64,000 nucleotides of DNA from Candidatus Desulfopertinax cowenii (GCA_001899445.1 MPOA01000006.1:186001-250000), one strand, 5' to 3'. Shown: positions 28,048 through 36,527, counted from the stretch's first letter. Notes: generated from the sequence alone by a model not told the origin. Program-made: numbers and translations.

Positions 28048-28076
28048 ATTATACAAACAATTGCCAGCATGGTCAA
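28048..28076 (-). promoter_or_regulatory. Sigma-A promoter of alaS
   Basis: Minus-strand TTGACC (28071-28076), 17-nt spacer, TATAAT (28048-28053): near consensus. It points at alaS and is divergent from the promoter of the SAM riboswitch operon 80 bp away. Confidence 0.8.
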
Positions 28077-28156
28077 GAAAAGCGACACTCGTAAGCCGGC
28101 CCAGCAGAGTATCGCACCACCCAGACGCGGTAACACAAAAACAGCGCAAAATCTTC

Positions 28157-28186
28157 TTGACAGTAAACCAACCAAACTGCTAGACT
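28157..28186 (+). promoter_or_regulatory. Sigma-A promoter of the SAM riboswitch operon
   Basis: TTGACA (28157-28162), 18-nt spacer, TAGACT (28181-28186). The transcript would begin about 20 nt before the riboswitch aptamer. Confidence 0.75.
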
Positions 28187-28212
28187 AGGACCATAATTTT
28201 ATACTGCCTTAA

Positions 28213-28332
28213 TCTCTTATCAAGAGCGGCGGAGGGACTGGCCCAATGAAGCCCGGCAACCAGCCGGTGACCACGGTGGCACCGGCCAGGTGCTAAATCC
28301 TGCGGGAGAACGTTTCTCCCGGGAGATAAGGG
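28213..28332 (+). ncRNA. SAM-I (S-box) riboswitch
   Basis: The aptamer has the S-box hallmarks: closing helix P1 with CTTATC near the 5' end pairing GATAAG (28325-28330), then AGAGCGGCGGAGGGACTGGC, CCAATGAAGCCCGGCAACC, and GGTGCTAAATCCTGC. The P4-like hairpin GGGAGAACGTTTCTCCC closes it. In Firmicutes this element turns off sulfur-amino-acid genes when S-adenosylmethionine is high. Downstream is a 10-bp terminator hairpin and then a homocysteine synthesis gene, so the regulatory logic is consistent. Confidence 0.95.
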
Positions 28333-28347
28333 GGCCGTGGTTGAATA

Positions 28348-28392
28348 GGACCTCTTTTCCCGTGGAGAAGAGGTCCTATTAATTCTCCGGGG
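28348..28392 (+). terminator. Riboswitch-controlled terminator
   Basis: AGGACCTCTT (28348-28357) pairs perfectly with AAGAGGTCCT (28368-28377) and is followed by ATTAATTCT. The T-run is weak but position, just after the SAM aptamer and before the first gene, fits the expression platform. The segment GGGGCCGTGG just before it could take part in the antiterminator. Confidence 0.7.
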
Positions 28393-28421
28393 GAAGCACA
28401 AGATAACTGGAGGTGTGACAG

Positions 28422-29633
28422 GTGAGTATTAGAACCTACGCCGAAATCAACGCGCGGCTCCGGAAGGGAAACGCGGTGGTCGTCACCGCGGAAGAGGTGG
28501 TGTCCATGGTCCGGGAACAAGGGCTGACCGAAACAGCCCGCCAGGTGGACGTGGTCACCACGGGGACTTTCGCCCCCATGTGTTCCTCTGGTGTGTACCT
28601 GAATTTCGGACACAGCGCCCCGCGCGTCAAAGGACACCGGATCACGCTAAACGACGTGCCGGCCTATGGCGGCCTGGCCGCCGTAGACACTTACCTGGGC
28701 GCCACCGCGGTGCCCGAGGATGATCCGCTGAACAGTACTCACCCGGGCGAATTCCGGTACGGGGGCGGCCATGTGATTCACGACCTGGTAGCAGGGAAAC
28801 CGGTCAAACTCCGGGTCATTGGGTACGGTACCGATTGTTATCCCCGGCGGGAAATCGAAACCTACGTCACCCTGGATGACCTGAACGAAGTCGTGCTCTT
28901 CAACCCGCGTAACGCATACCAGAATTACAACGTGGCCGTCAACCTCGGAGACAGTACGCTTTACACTTATATGGGGGTCCTCAAACCTCGCCTTGGAAAC
29001 GCGCACTACTCAACCAGCGGACAACTGAGCCCGCTGCTGAAAGATCCTTACTTCCGCACCATCGGCATCGGCACGCGGATATTTCTGGGCGGCGGTATCG
29101 GCTACGTGGTCTGGAACGGCACCCAGCACTTCCCGTCCGTCCGGGAGGGTCCGGTGAAAGGGTCGGTGTTTGCGGCCGGGGGCACGCTCACCGTGTTGGG
29201 CGACCTCAAGCAAATGAGCCCCCAATGGTTGGTCGGGGCCAGCTTCCTGGGTTACGGCGCCACCCTGGTGGTGGGCATCGGCGTACCCATCCCGATCCTG
29301 GACGAGGAAGTGCTCCGCTACACCGCCCTGTCCGACGCGGAACTTTACGCCCCGGTTATGGATTACAACAAGGCCTATCCGCAGCGGCTGTCGGAAACCC
29401 TGGGTCTAGTCAGCTATGCTGAACTCAAGTCCGGAACGATCAAGATTAACGGCCAGAACGTGCCCACCGCATCCATGTCCAGCTACAGCAAAGCCCGGGA
29501 GATCGCCGGCATTCTGAAGGAATGGCTGCTGGGAGGCGAATTCCTCCTGTCCGAGCCAGCCCAACTGCTCCCATCGCCGCACGCGGGCTTGGTGGGTAAA
29601 CCTCTTGAAATCAAAGGCCCGAAGGAGTGTTGA
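28422..29633 (+). CDS. Homocysteine biosynthesis protein (DUF39/COG1900)
   Basis: A 403-residue DUF39 protein with two conserved cysteine-containing regions: TTGTFAPMCSSGVYLNFGH and YGTDCYPRREIETYV. It also has a glycine-rich GIGTRIFLGGGIGYVVWNGTQH. In Methanosarcina the homologue (MA1821) is needed to make homocysteine directly from aspartate semialdehyde and a sulfide donor. The SAM-I riboswitch in front and the NIL-ferredoxin and COG2122 genes behind support the same role here. Start GTG 28422 has TGGAGGTG upstream. Catalytic detail is known only from the family. Confidence 0.9.
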   Translation: MSIRTYAEINARLRKGNAVVVTAEEVVSMVREQGLTETARQVDVVTTGTFAPMCSSGVYLNFGHSAPRVKGHRITLNDVPAYGGLAAVDTYLGATAVPEDDPLNSTHPGEFRYGGGHVIHDLVAGKPVKLRVIGYGTDCYPRREIETYVTLDDLNEVVLFNPRNAYQNYNVAVNLGDSTLYTYMGVLKPRLGNAHYSTSGQLSPLLKDPYFRTIGIGTRIFLGGGIGYVVWNGTQHFPSVREGPVKGSVFAAGGTLTVLGDLKQMSPQWLVGASFLGYGATLVVGIGVPIPILDEEVLRYTALSDAELYAPVMDYNKAYPQRLSETLGLVSYAELKSGTIKINGQNVPTASMSSYSKAREIAGILKEWLLGGEFLLSEPAQLLPSPHAGLVGKPLEIKGPKEC

Positions 29634-29635
29634 TA

Positions 29636-30037
29636 ATGACCCCGAAAAAGGTGGTCTTGCGTTTCCCGGCCGAGGTGTCCGACAAACCCTTGATTTATTA
29701 CCTGGTCAAGGATTACAACCTGATGGTAAACATCCTCAAAGCGAATATCAACCCGCACAAGCAAGGCACTATGATCATGGAGCTGAGCGGGGATAAATTT
29801 GATGCCGGAATCGCGTTCCTAGAGTCCCGGGGCGTGAACGTCCAGCCGCTCAGCGAGGAGATTGTCCGTAACGAGGACCGGTGCATCAGTTGCGGCGCCT
29901 GCACTGCCATCTGTCCGTCCGGGGCGCTGTTCGTTGAGCGCCCGGCCATGACGGTGCGTTTCGACGGAGGAAAATGCGTGGTCTGCCAGCTGTGCACCCG
30001 GGCCTGCCCCATCCGGGCGATGGAGGTCAAGTTTTAA
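29636..30037 (+). CDS. NIL domain plus 2[4Fe-4S] ferredoxin protein
   Basis: A 133-residue protein with an N-terminal NIL domain (VVLRFPAEVSDKPLIYYLV, residues about 5-70) and two ferredoxin motifs, CISCGACTAICPSGAL and CVVCQLCTRACPIRAM. It is the partner (MA1822-like) of the DUF39 enzyme in direct homocysteine synthesis, probably supplying electrons for sulfur transfer. ATG 29636 follows AAGGAG by 8 nt, inside the end of the preceding gene, so the two are translationally coupled. Confidence 0.9.
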   Translation: MTPKKVVLRFPAEVSDKPLIYYLVKDYNLMVNILKANINPHKQGTMIMELSGDKFDAGIAFLESRGVNVQPLSEEIVRNEDRCISCGACTAICPSGALFVERPAMTVRFDGGKCVVCQLCTRACPIRAMEVKF

Positions 30038-30056
30038 CTGGAGGTTAGGCGTTACC

Positions 30057-30788
30057 TTGGAAAGGACCTACCGGCAGCGGTTCCGCCAAGATGATCTCAC
30101 CCATTTCCAGGTGGTGGTGCGCGAAACCGACCTCTTCATCGGGGTACGGCGGAACCGCTTGACCCCCGAACTGGCGCACCGGGTGGAACGATACGTTCGG
30201 GAACTGCGCCGGGAGTTGGAAGCGTACATCGCCGGCGACCCCGGTTTCCTACGGGCTTTGGAACCCTACCCCGTCCCTCCCGCGGCGCCGCGCATCGTCC
30301 GGGACATGGCGGCCGCTGCGGCACCGGCCGGGGTCGGGCCCATGGCCACCGTGGCCGGCGCGCTCGCCGAGTACGTCGGGCGGCTCCTAAATCGTTATTC
30401 CCGGGACGTGATCGTGGAAAACGGCGGTGACCTGTTTATCAAGTCCGCGCGGCAGCGGACGGTCGGGATTTTCGCCGGCGCCTCACCCTTCAGTAACCGG
30501 CTGGGTTTGGTGATCTCGCCGGAAATGACCCCCCTCGGGGTCTGCACCTCCTCGGGCACCCTGGGGCATTCCTTAAGCTACGGTAAGGCCGACGCCGTCA
30601 CCATCCTGGCCCGCACGGCTATCCTGGCAGACGCGGTGGCCACAGCAGCCGCCAACCGGGTACGGACCCCCGAGGACTTGGCCCCAGCGGTGGACTTTGC
30701 CCTTTCAGTCGAGGGCGTGTCCGGAGCCCTGGCCGTGATGGGTGACCAGTTGGCCATGCGCGGCACGATCAAACTGGCGCCGCTATAG
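30057..30788 (+). CDS. UPF0280/COG2122 family protein
   Basis: A 243-residue ApbE-related protein with ETDLFIGVRRN at the start, GVGPMATVAGALAEYVG, DVIVENGGDLFIKS and CTSSGTLGHSLSYGKADAVTILA. COG2122 has been implicated, together with DUF39 and NIL-ferredoxin proteins, in sulfur assimilation and homocysteine formation in methanogens. It is the third gene of the riboswitch operon (TTG start, TGGAGG 12 nt upstream). The biochemical step is not established. It ends 3 nt before the converging zinc-ribbon gene. Confidence 0.85.
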   Translation: MERTYRQRFRQDDLTHFQVVVRETDLFIGVRRNRLTPELAHRVERYVRELRRELEAYIAGDPGFLRALEPYPVPPAAPRIVRDMAAAAAPAGVGPMATVAGALAEYVGRLLNRYSRDVIVENGGDLFIKSARQRTVGIFAGASPFSNRLGLVISPEMTPLGVCTSSGTLGHSLSYGKADAVTILARTAILADAVATAAANRVRTPEDLAPAVDFALSVEGVSGALAVMGDQLAMRGTIKLAPL

Positions 30789-30790
30789 GT

Positions 30791-30964
30791 TCAATAAACC
30801 AAGTCGTTGTTGGGGTCAAAGGCAACCAGGCTCCCATCCTCGTTCACTTCAAAAATGCGCACGCCCTCCTTGTCCAGCCGGTACTCCACACAGCAGTCCC
30901 AGCAGTAGTACTGTTCCACACCCACTTTACCGGTAGCTTTTCCGTTACAAATGGGACAGTGCAC
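30791..30964 (-). CDS. Small zinc-ribbon protein
   Basis: A 57-residue protein with HCPICNGKATGKVG and YYCWDCCVEYRLD, a four-cysteine zinc site, followed by VRIFEVNEDGSLVAFDPNN. The start is GTG 30964, chosen for the strong GGGGAGG 8 nt upstream; the ORF runs further 5' without support. It lies downstream of nifS. Function unknown; similar short proteins occur next to nifS in other Clostridia. Confidence 0.75.
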   Translation of the reverse strand: MHCPICNGKATGKVGVEQYYCWDCCVEYRLDKEGVRIFEVNEDGSLVAFDPNNDLVY

Positions 30965-31074
30965 AACGATTACCTCCCCCGCCCGGATACTCTCCAGTGG
31001 GTAGTATGTCCGGGATTTTGTCTCCCTAACCGAAGTTAAGGCCACCGGGAAGGCAATCCAGGCAACGGATACTA

Positions 31075-32241
31075 TCAACAGGAATCCGTTTCGCGACGAG
31101 GCCGTTGCCGGGCCTCCCGTACCAACCGTTCTAGCGTATCCGCAAAGACGTGCACATCTGCTTCCGTGTTCGCCCGTCCCAGGGTCACCCGTAGCGAACC
31201 GCGGGCCAATTCGTCCGGGATTCCCATGGCCCTGAGCACATGGGACAGCGCCCCCGATCCGACAGCGCAGGCTGAAGCCACCGAAACGGCGATTCCCGCG
31301 GCGTCAAGCCCGGCCAACAGGTCGGCGCCGGTTACCCCTTCGATACAAAAGTGAGCGTTGTGCGGCACCCGCAATTCCCGGTGACCGCTGAAGTGCACCC
31401 CCGGAATGTGCCGCAGGATCTGGTCCGCCAGCTGGTCCCGCAGGGCGCGTACGTGCGCCGCTTCGGCCTCCAGGTTGCGCACCGCCAGATCGGCGGCCGC
31501 CCCCAGGCCCACGATACCGGCCACGTTCTCGGTGCCCGGACGCCGCTTGTTCTCCTGACCCCCGCCCCGGTTCAGCGGCTGCCAGGCCGTGCCCTCCCGT
31601 AGGTACAGCGCCCCCGCGCCCTTGGGCCCGTATATCTTGTGGGCCGAAACTGACAGCATGTCTACCCCCAATTCCTGAACATCAAGCGCGGTCTTGCCAA
31701 AACCCTGGACGGCATCGGTGTGGCACAGCGCCCCGGCTTCCCGGGCCAGGGCAGCGATTTCCTTCACCGGCTGGACAGTGCCCACCTCGTTGTTCACCAG
31801 CATGACGGTAACCAGGATGGTGGTGGGCCGGAGGGCCGCCGCCACGTCTCGGGGGTCCACAATCCCGTCGGCGTCAACCGGTATCCAGGTGACCTCGAAC
31901 CCGTTTTCCGCCAGGTCCAGGCAGGTGTCCAGCACCGAATGGTGCTCAATCCGCGAGGCGATGATGTGGTTACCGCGATCCCGGTTGGCGTGGGCCACGC
32001 CCCTGACTGCCAGGTAGTTGGCCTCCGACCCGCCGCTGGTGAAAATAATCTCCCGGAGATCCACGTTCAGGGCCCGGGCCACCCGCGCCCGCGCTGTTTC
32101 GACCCCCTTCCGAGCCTCGCGTCCGAAAGCGTGCGCGCTTGACGGATTTCCAAAAACGTTCCTCAGGTAAGGAAGCATTTCGTCAACCACCCGCGAGTCC
32201 AGCGGGGTGGTCGCCCCATGATCCAGGTATATCCTGCGCAA
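31075..32241 (-). CDS. nifS: Cysteine desulfurase (NifS/IscS type)
   Basis: PLP enzyme that takes sulfur from cysteine for Fe-S clusters or tRNA thiolation. The protein of about 388 residues has YLDHGATTPLD, the PLP region TSGGSEANYLAV, HHSVLDTC, and NNEVGTVQP. The Schiff-base lysine is in SAHKIYGPKG (about 202) and the active cysteine in SVASACAVGSGALSHVL (about 325). TTG 32241 has AGAGGG 8 nt upstream; GTG 32250 is an alternative. It follows the 6S RNA gene and aspS, as yrvO does near aspS in Bacillus. Whether it serves Isc or tRNA thiolation is open. Confidence 0.95.
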   Translation of the reverse strand: MRRIYLDHGATTPLDSRVVDEMLPYLRNVFGNPSSAHAFGREARKGVETARARVARALNVDLREIIFTSGGSEANYLAVRGVAHANRDRGNHIIASRIEHHSVLDTCLDLAENGFEVTWIPVDADGIVDPRDVAAALRPTTILVTVMLVNNEVGTVQPVKEIAALAREAGALCHTDAVQGFGKTALDVQELGVDMLSVSAHKIYGPKGAGALYLREGTAWQPLNRGGGQENKRRPGTENVAGIVGLGAAADLAVRNLEAEAAHVRALRDQLADQILRHIPGVHFSGHRELRVPHNAHFCIEGVTGADLLAGLDAAGIAVSVASACAVGSGALSHVLRAMGIPDELARGSLRVTLGRANTEADVHVFADTLERLVREARQRPRRETDSC

Positions 32242-32287
32242 CCGATCCACCCTCTCGGAAATAGATTTTCATTGTGCCTCACTAGCG

Positions 32288-32500
32288 AAAAAACCCCACC
32301 GATGCCGTTGACCCCTCAAAGTTTCCTGAACCCCGTCTCAGAACAGGTGGGTGCCCTCCTGATTGCTTATCACTTCCCCCCTGCGGGGGCCTGTGAGCTA
32401 CAACCAGAGACCGGGCTCCCTATGTGTCGATGTTGGCTCAGAACTTCAAGGCTGGTCACGAGCACAGTAGGGTTTTAAAGTATTTTGTTTTTCTTGGTCT
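32288..32500 (-). ncRNA. ssrS: 6S RNA
   Basis: An RNA of about 212 nt that binds the sigma-A holoenzyme as a promoter mimic. Seen on the minus strand: a perfect-spacing promoter, a 5' arm GACCAGCCTTGAAGTTCTGAG, the characteristic GCTCACAGGCCCCCGCAGGG and AAGTGATAAGCAATCAGGAG on either side of the central bubble, CCTGTTCTGAGACGGGGTTC, and a terminator GGTGGGGTTTTTT. Location between aspS and the nifS region equals that of bsrA (6S-1) in Bacillus. Exact ends are estimated from the promoter and the T-run. It fills the 320-bp gap. Confidence 0.88.
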
Positions 32501-32506
32501 AAAACA

Positions 32507-32535
32507 ATACTAGCACAGCGCCGCTCTTTTGACAA
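32507..32535 (-). promoter_or_regulatory. Promoter of 6S RNA
   Basis: Minus-strand TTGTCA (32530-32535), 17-nt spacer, TAGTAT (32507-32512). The transcript would start near 32500. Confidence 0.75.
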
Positions 32536-32570
32536 GTGTTAAAACTTAAAATCCCTTCTGTCCTTGGGAA

Positions 32571-34364
32571 TTACGACCGCTCCCGGTTCTTCCTGTCCAA
32601 CACCCGCACACCCACTTCCGCAAGCTGTTCCGGCGCCACCGCACCCGGGGCCTCGGTCAGCAGGTCGGTGCCGCTCTGCGTCTTGGGAAAGGCCATTACG
32701 TCACGGATGGTCCGCTTCCCCGCCAGCAGCATCACCAGGCGGTCAAAGCCGATGGCGAAACCGCCGTGGGGTGGCGTCCCGTACTCGAAAGCGTCCAGTA
32801 GAAACCCGAACTTCTCGCGGGCTTCGCCCGGCGCCAGGCCGATAACCCCGAACAGCAATTCCTGCACGTCCCGGCGGTGGATCCTGATGCTGCCCCCGCC
32901 GATTTCGACCCCGTTCAGCACCAGGTCGTAAGCCCGAGCCCGCACCTTTTCCGGTTCGGATCGCAAGCGTTCGACGTCCTCTTCCACCGGTGCCGTGAAG
33001 GGGTGGTGGACAGCCACAAACCGCTTTTCCTCGTGATCGTACTCCAGCAGCGGAAACTGATGCACCCAAACGAACTCGAACCGTGACCGGTCAATGAGCC
33101 CCAGCCGCTCCCCCAACTCCCGGCGCAAGGCCGAGAGCGCTGCCGCCACCACGTCTGGGGCGTCAGCCACGAACAACAACAGATCCCCCGGCGCCGCTTC
33201 CAGGCGATTGATCAGGGTATCCAGTTCCGCCGTGGTGAAGAACTTGGTGATCGGGGATTTCAGTCCTTCGTCGGTATACAGGAAATACGCCAAGCCCCGA
33301 GCCCCGTGCCGCACCGCGAACTTGGTGAGGTCGTCCAGTTCCTTGCGGCTGTAATCCGCGCACCCCGGCACGCGGATACCCCTTACCTGGCCTCCGGCCG
33401 CAACGGCCACCTTGAACACCTTGAACTCGCAACCGGCGGCCACGTCCGTAACGTCCCGCAGTTCCATCCCGTAACGGAGATCCGGCTTGTCCGTGCCGAA
33501 CCGGCGCATGGCTTCATCGTAGGTGATCCGGGGAAACGGGGTCGCAATCTCCAGCCCGTTCACCTCCCGGCAAACGACGGCCAATAACTCTTCCACTAGG
33601 GCCATCACGTCGTCACTCTCGACGTACGACATCTCCAGGTCAACCTGAGTGAATTCTGGCTGTCGGTCCGCCCTTAAGTCCTCGTCACGGAAACAACGCA
33701 CAATCTGGAAGTATCGCTCAACCCCGGACACCATCAGGAGCTGCTTGAACAGCTGCGGCGACTGCGGCAGGGCATAGAACTTTCCAGGGTTGAGCCGGCT
33801 GGGCACCAGGAAATCCCGCGCTCCCTCCGGGGTGCTCCGGGTTAAAACAGGGGTTTCGATCTCCCAGAATCCCCGGGAATCCAAAAAGTCCCGGATCAAT
33901 TTGGCCGCCCGGTGCCGGAGCTCCAGCGCCCGCTGCATTTCGGGACGGCGCAGGTCCAGGTAGCGGTAACGGAGACGCAAGTTTTCGTCCACCTCGATGC
34001 CGTCCTCGATGTAAAACACGGGGGTCCGGGCCCGGTTCAGGATCCGGGCCTCCCGGGCAACGACTTCGATATCCCCCGTTTTCAGCTTTTCATTTTCGGT
34101 GCCTTCTGGGCGCACCCGCACCGTTCCGGCCACGGCCACCACGTATTCGTTCCGTAGGTTCTCGGCCTTGGTGAACGCCGTTTTGTTGTCCGGACTGAAC
34201 ACCACCTGCACAATTCCCGACCGGTCCCGCAGGTCCACAAAAATAAGGCCCCCGTGGTCCCGGCGGCTGTCGACCCAGCCCATGACTACCACCTCGGAGC
34301 CCACCTCGTTCCGGGACAGAGTGCCGCATCCGTGAGTGCGCTTCAGTCCCCGCATCGATTCCAA
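32571..34364 (-). CDS. aspS: Aspartyl-tRNA synthetase
   Basis: A class II synthetase with an N-terminal OB-fold anticodon domain (VVVMGWVDSRRDHGGLIFVDLRD), motif 2 region RCFRDEDLRADRQPEFTQVDLEMS and motif 3 FAIGFDRLVMLLAG, plus the bacterial GAD insertion domain (about residues 290-420). The GTG at 34370 is too close to GAGGG; TTG 34364 (9 nt) fits better and ATG 34355 is also possible. Whether it is discriminating (AspRS) or also charges tRNA-Asn cannot be told from the parts examined. Pairs with hisS as in Bacillus. Confidence 0.97.
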   Translation of the reverse strand: MESMRGLKRTHGCGTLSRNEVGSEVVVMGWVDSRRDHGGLIFVDLRDRSGIVQVVFSPDNKTAFTKAENLRNEYVVAVAGTVRVRPEGTENEKLKTGDIEVVAREARILNRARTPVFYIEDGIEVDENLRLRYRYLDLRRPEMQRALELRHRAAKLIRDFLDSRGFWEIETPVLTRSTPEGARDFLVPSRLNPGKFYALPQSPQLFKQLLMVSGVERYFQIVRCFRDEDLRADRQPEFTQVDLEMSYVESDDVMALVEELLAVVCREVNGLEIATPFPRITYDEAMRRFGTDKPDLRYGMELRDVTDVAAGCEFKVFKVAVAAGGQVRGIRVPGCADYSRKELDDLTKFAVRHGARGLAYFLYTDEGLKSPITKFFTTAELDTLINRLEAAPGDLLLFVADAPDVVAAALSALRRELGERLGLIDRSRFEFVWVHQFPLLEYDHEEKRFVAVHHPFTAPVEEDVERLRSEPEKVRARAYDLVLNGVEIGGGSIRIHRRDVQELLFGVIGLAPGEAREKFGFLLDAFEYGTPPHGGFAIGFDRLVMLLAGKRTIRDVMAFPKTQSGTDLLTEAPGAVAPEQLAEVGVRVLDRKNRERS

Positions 34365-34388
34365 TTCCACTGTCCCTCACACCCCCAG

Positions 34389-35657
34389 CTATTTGCCGAC
34401 GGCCCGCCGCAGAAAGTCTACCATTTCCTCAAGGTAGACCTCGGTCTGCCGGCCCGCCTCCATATCTTTCAGGGCGACCCGTCCGCCCCGCAATTCATCT
34501 TCACCAACGATGACCACGTAGCGCGCGCCGAGCTTCCCGGCGTACTTCATCTGCGCCTTCAGACTCCGCCCGGTGTAGTCCCGGTCAGCCACCAGCCCCG
34601 CGGCCCGCAGGTCGGCCACCAGCCTGGTCGCCGTGTCCCGGGTTTCCCCGGCTGTAACCACGAACACCTCGGGGCCCGGAGCCGTCGCGACCTCCCCGGC
34701 CCCGTCCAGCATAAGCAGAAGCGTCCTTTCCAGACCCAGGGCAAAGCCGACTCCGGGTACCGACCGACCACCTATCTCTTGCACCAGTCCATCGTAACGA
34801 CCACCCCCGCCGACGGCATCCTGTGCTCCGGCCCCCGGGATGATGATTTCAAAAGCTGTTTTGGTGTAGTAGTCCAGCCCGCGCACCAGGCGCGGATTCA
34901 GGTGATAAGGAATATTCAAAAGGTCCAGGTAGCGCCGCAGGTGTTCGAAGTGAGCGCCGCATTCGGTACACAGGCAATCCACCGGACTGGGGGCGCCGCG
35001 CCTGATCTCCCGGCAGCTGTCTTCCTTGCAGTCCAGAATTCGCAAGGGGTTCTTGACGAGGCGGTTGCGGCAATCCTGGCAGCATTCCTGAATTCGTAAG
35101 TTGAAGTATTCAACCAGCTTTTCCCGCATAACGGGCCGGCACTCGGGACAGCCCACGCTGTTCAGGTGCAATTCCAGTCCCTTCAGACCCAGCTTTTTGA
35201 AGAACGTCATGGCCAGGGCGATAACCTCGGCGTCGGCTGCCGGGTCATCGGCCCCGAAGATTTCGGCCCCGAACTGATGAAACTGGCGGTAGCGTCCGGC
35301 CTGCGGACGGTCATAACGAAACATGGGTCCGATATAATAGAGTTTCACCGGTTGGGGCAAAGCGTACAGACCATTCTCCAAATAGGCCCTGGCCACCGGA
35401 GCGGTCCCTTCGGGCCTGAGTGTAAGGCTATTTGCCCGCTTACCCTTGCTCTTAAAAGTGTACATCTCTTTTTCTACAATATCGGTAGCCTCTCCCACCC
35501 CGCGCAAAAACAGATCAGTTGTTTCAAAAATGGGGGTGCGGATCTCCCCATAGCCGTATAAGCGGCAAAGCTCGTGAATAACGTTCTCAAGCTTTCGCCA
35601 CCTTCGGGCTTCCTCAGGTAGGATATCGCTTGTTCCCCGCGGTCTGGATATCTGCAT
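34389..35657 (-). CDS. hisS: Histidyl-tRNA synthetase
   Basis: A class II synthetase of 422 residues. Motif 1 is near PRGTSDILPEEARRW, motif 2 is MFRYDRPQAGRYRQFHQFGAE, the histidine A-motif is RGLDYYTKTAFEI, and motif 3 is GVGFALGLERTLLLM. The C-terminal anticodon domain ends the protein. ATG 35657 gives the normal start (MQISRPRGTSDILPEE) and has GAGG 8 nt upstream. The longer ORF to 35696 runs into a stem-loop and is not used. Followed by aspS. Confidence 0.97.
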   Translation of the reverse strand: MQISRPRGTSDILPEEARRWRKLENVIHELCRLYGYGEIRTPIFETTDLFLRGVGEATDIVEKEMYTFKSKGKRANSLTLRPEGTAPVARAYLENGLYALPQPVKLYYIGPMFRYDRPQAGRYRQFHQFGAEIFGADDPAADAEVIALAMTFFKKLGLKGLELHLNSVGCPECRPVMREKLVEYFNLRIQECCQDCRNRLVKNPLRILDCKEDSCREIRRGAPSPVDCLCTECGAHFEHLRRYLDLLNIPYHLNPRLVRGLDYYTKTAFEIIIPGAGAQDAVGGGGRYDGLVQEIGGRSVPGVGFALGLERTLLLMLDGAGEVATAPGPEVFVVTAGETRDTATRLVADLRAAGLVADRDYTGRSLKAQMKYAGKLGARYVVIVGEDELRGGRVALKDMEAGRQTEVYLEEMVDFLRRAVGK

Positions 35658-35684
35658 GGGACAGTCCTCATCTCCAACAATAAA

Positions 35685-35728
35685 CTCCCGCCCCATGGCG
35701 ACGTATGCGGTATGGGCGAGGGCGGGAG
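35685..35728 (-). promoter_or_regulatory. Terminator-like stem-loop in the hisS leader
   Basis: CTCCCGCCC and GGGCGGGAG form a perfect 9-bp stem with an inner CCCAT/ATGGG pairing; on the minus strand TTTATTGTT follows. It lies about 30 nt before hisS. It may end transcription from upstream or attenuate hisS-aspS. No T-box sequence was found in the 240-bp gap above hisS. Confidence 0.5.
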
Positions 35729-35894
35729 CATCTCTCGAAATTTTACGCCAGCCGCCCGGAACCTGTCAAGACTTGGGTTCCTTTAGTGGTGGCCAGAAAA
35801 ATTCTCCGTCGCCGGTTACCACGACCGTGAATTTCCGCCGGTCAAGATCGGTGTGCTTCGCTGGGCTTGCCGCGCCAAGGTGCCCGGACCCGGT

Positions 35895-36527
35895 TTACCA
35901 GTCGGTCGTCAGGTAGGGGTTGTCCCGCTTTTCCTCGCCCATGGTGCTGGCCGGTCCGTGCCCGGGATAAACGCGTATCTCGTCGGGAAGCGGCAGCAAC
36001 CGCCTCACCAAGGACCTGGTGAGTTCCTGGAAACTACCGCCCGGAAAGTCGGTACGCCCGACGGCGCCGGCAAACAGCGTGTCCCCGCTGAACAATACGT
36101 CATCACCGAGCAGGCAGATACTGCCCTGGGTGTGCCCCGGGGTGTGGAGCACCGTAAGGCTGATCCCGGCGCCGAATTCTACCACATCCCCGTCGGACAA
36201 CAGTACGTCCGCTGGTGGCAGGGTCAGCGCCGAACCGAGGTAGGCGGTAAGATTCCGGTGCGGGTCGGTCAGCAGGCCCGCATCCTCCCGGTGCACTAGG
36301 ACCTGGGCACCGGTCGCCTCCCGCAGTTCGCCGCAGGCACCGATGTGGTCACCGTGGGCGTGGGTCAGCACCAGTTTCTTTAACTGTAAACCCTGTTTTT
36401 CCAAAACCGTCCGGATGCGTCCGGCTTCCGCCCCGGGATCAATCACCAGCGCCTCCCGGGTCTCCGGGCAGCCGAGAACATAGCAATTGGTCTGTAGTGA
36501 CCCAACCACTAGCGTTTCCAAAATCAA
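35895..36527 (-). CDS. Metallo-beta-lactamase fold hydrolase (glyoxalase II-like)
   Basis: A 210-residue MBL-fold enzyme with the metal motif THAHGDHIGA, then HTPGHTQGSICL, LFSGDTLFAGAVGRTDFPGG and the last histidine in VYPGHGPAST. It resembles YqgX/GloB-like hydrolases that act on thioesters such as S-lactoylglutathione analogues. The substrate is not known. It lies between dtd and hisS, roughly where other Firmicutes place small accessory genes. Confidence 0.92.
   Translation of the reverse strand: MILETLVVGSLQTNCYVLGCPETREALVIDPGAEAGRIRTVLEKQGLQLKKLVLTHAHGDHIGACGELREATGAQVLVHREDAGLLTDPHRNLTAYLGSALTLPPADVLLSDGDVVEFGAGISLTVLHTPGHTQGSICLLGDDVLFSGDTLFAGAVGRTDFPGGSFQELTRSLVRRLLPLPDEIRVYPGHGPASTMGEEKRDNPYLTTDW

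Noticed and set aside
27988-28140. T-box leader for alaS (and likewise for hisS at 35.7-35.9 kb)
   Set aside because: The conserved T-box core (AGGGTGGNACCGCG) is not present on the minus strand in either leader.
35734-35894. In-frame open reading continuing 37 codons after the stop of the metallo-hydrolase
   Set aside because: The stop is a normal TAA, the protein is already full length for the family, and no start codon with a ribosome site lies in the extension. High-G+C sequence gives such stretches by chance.
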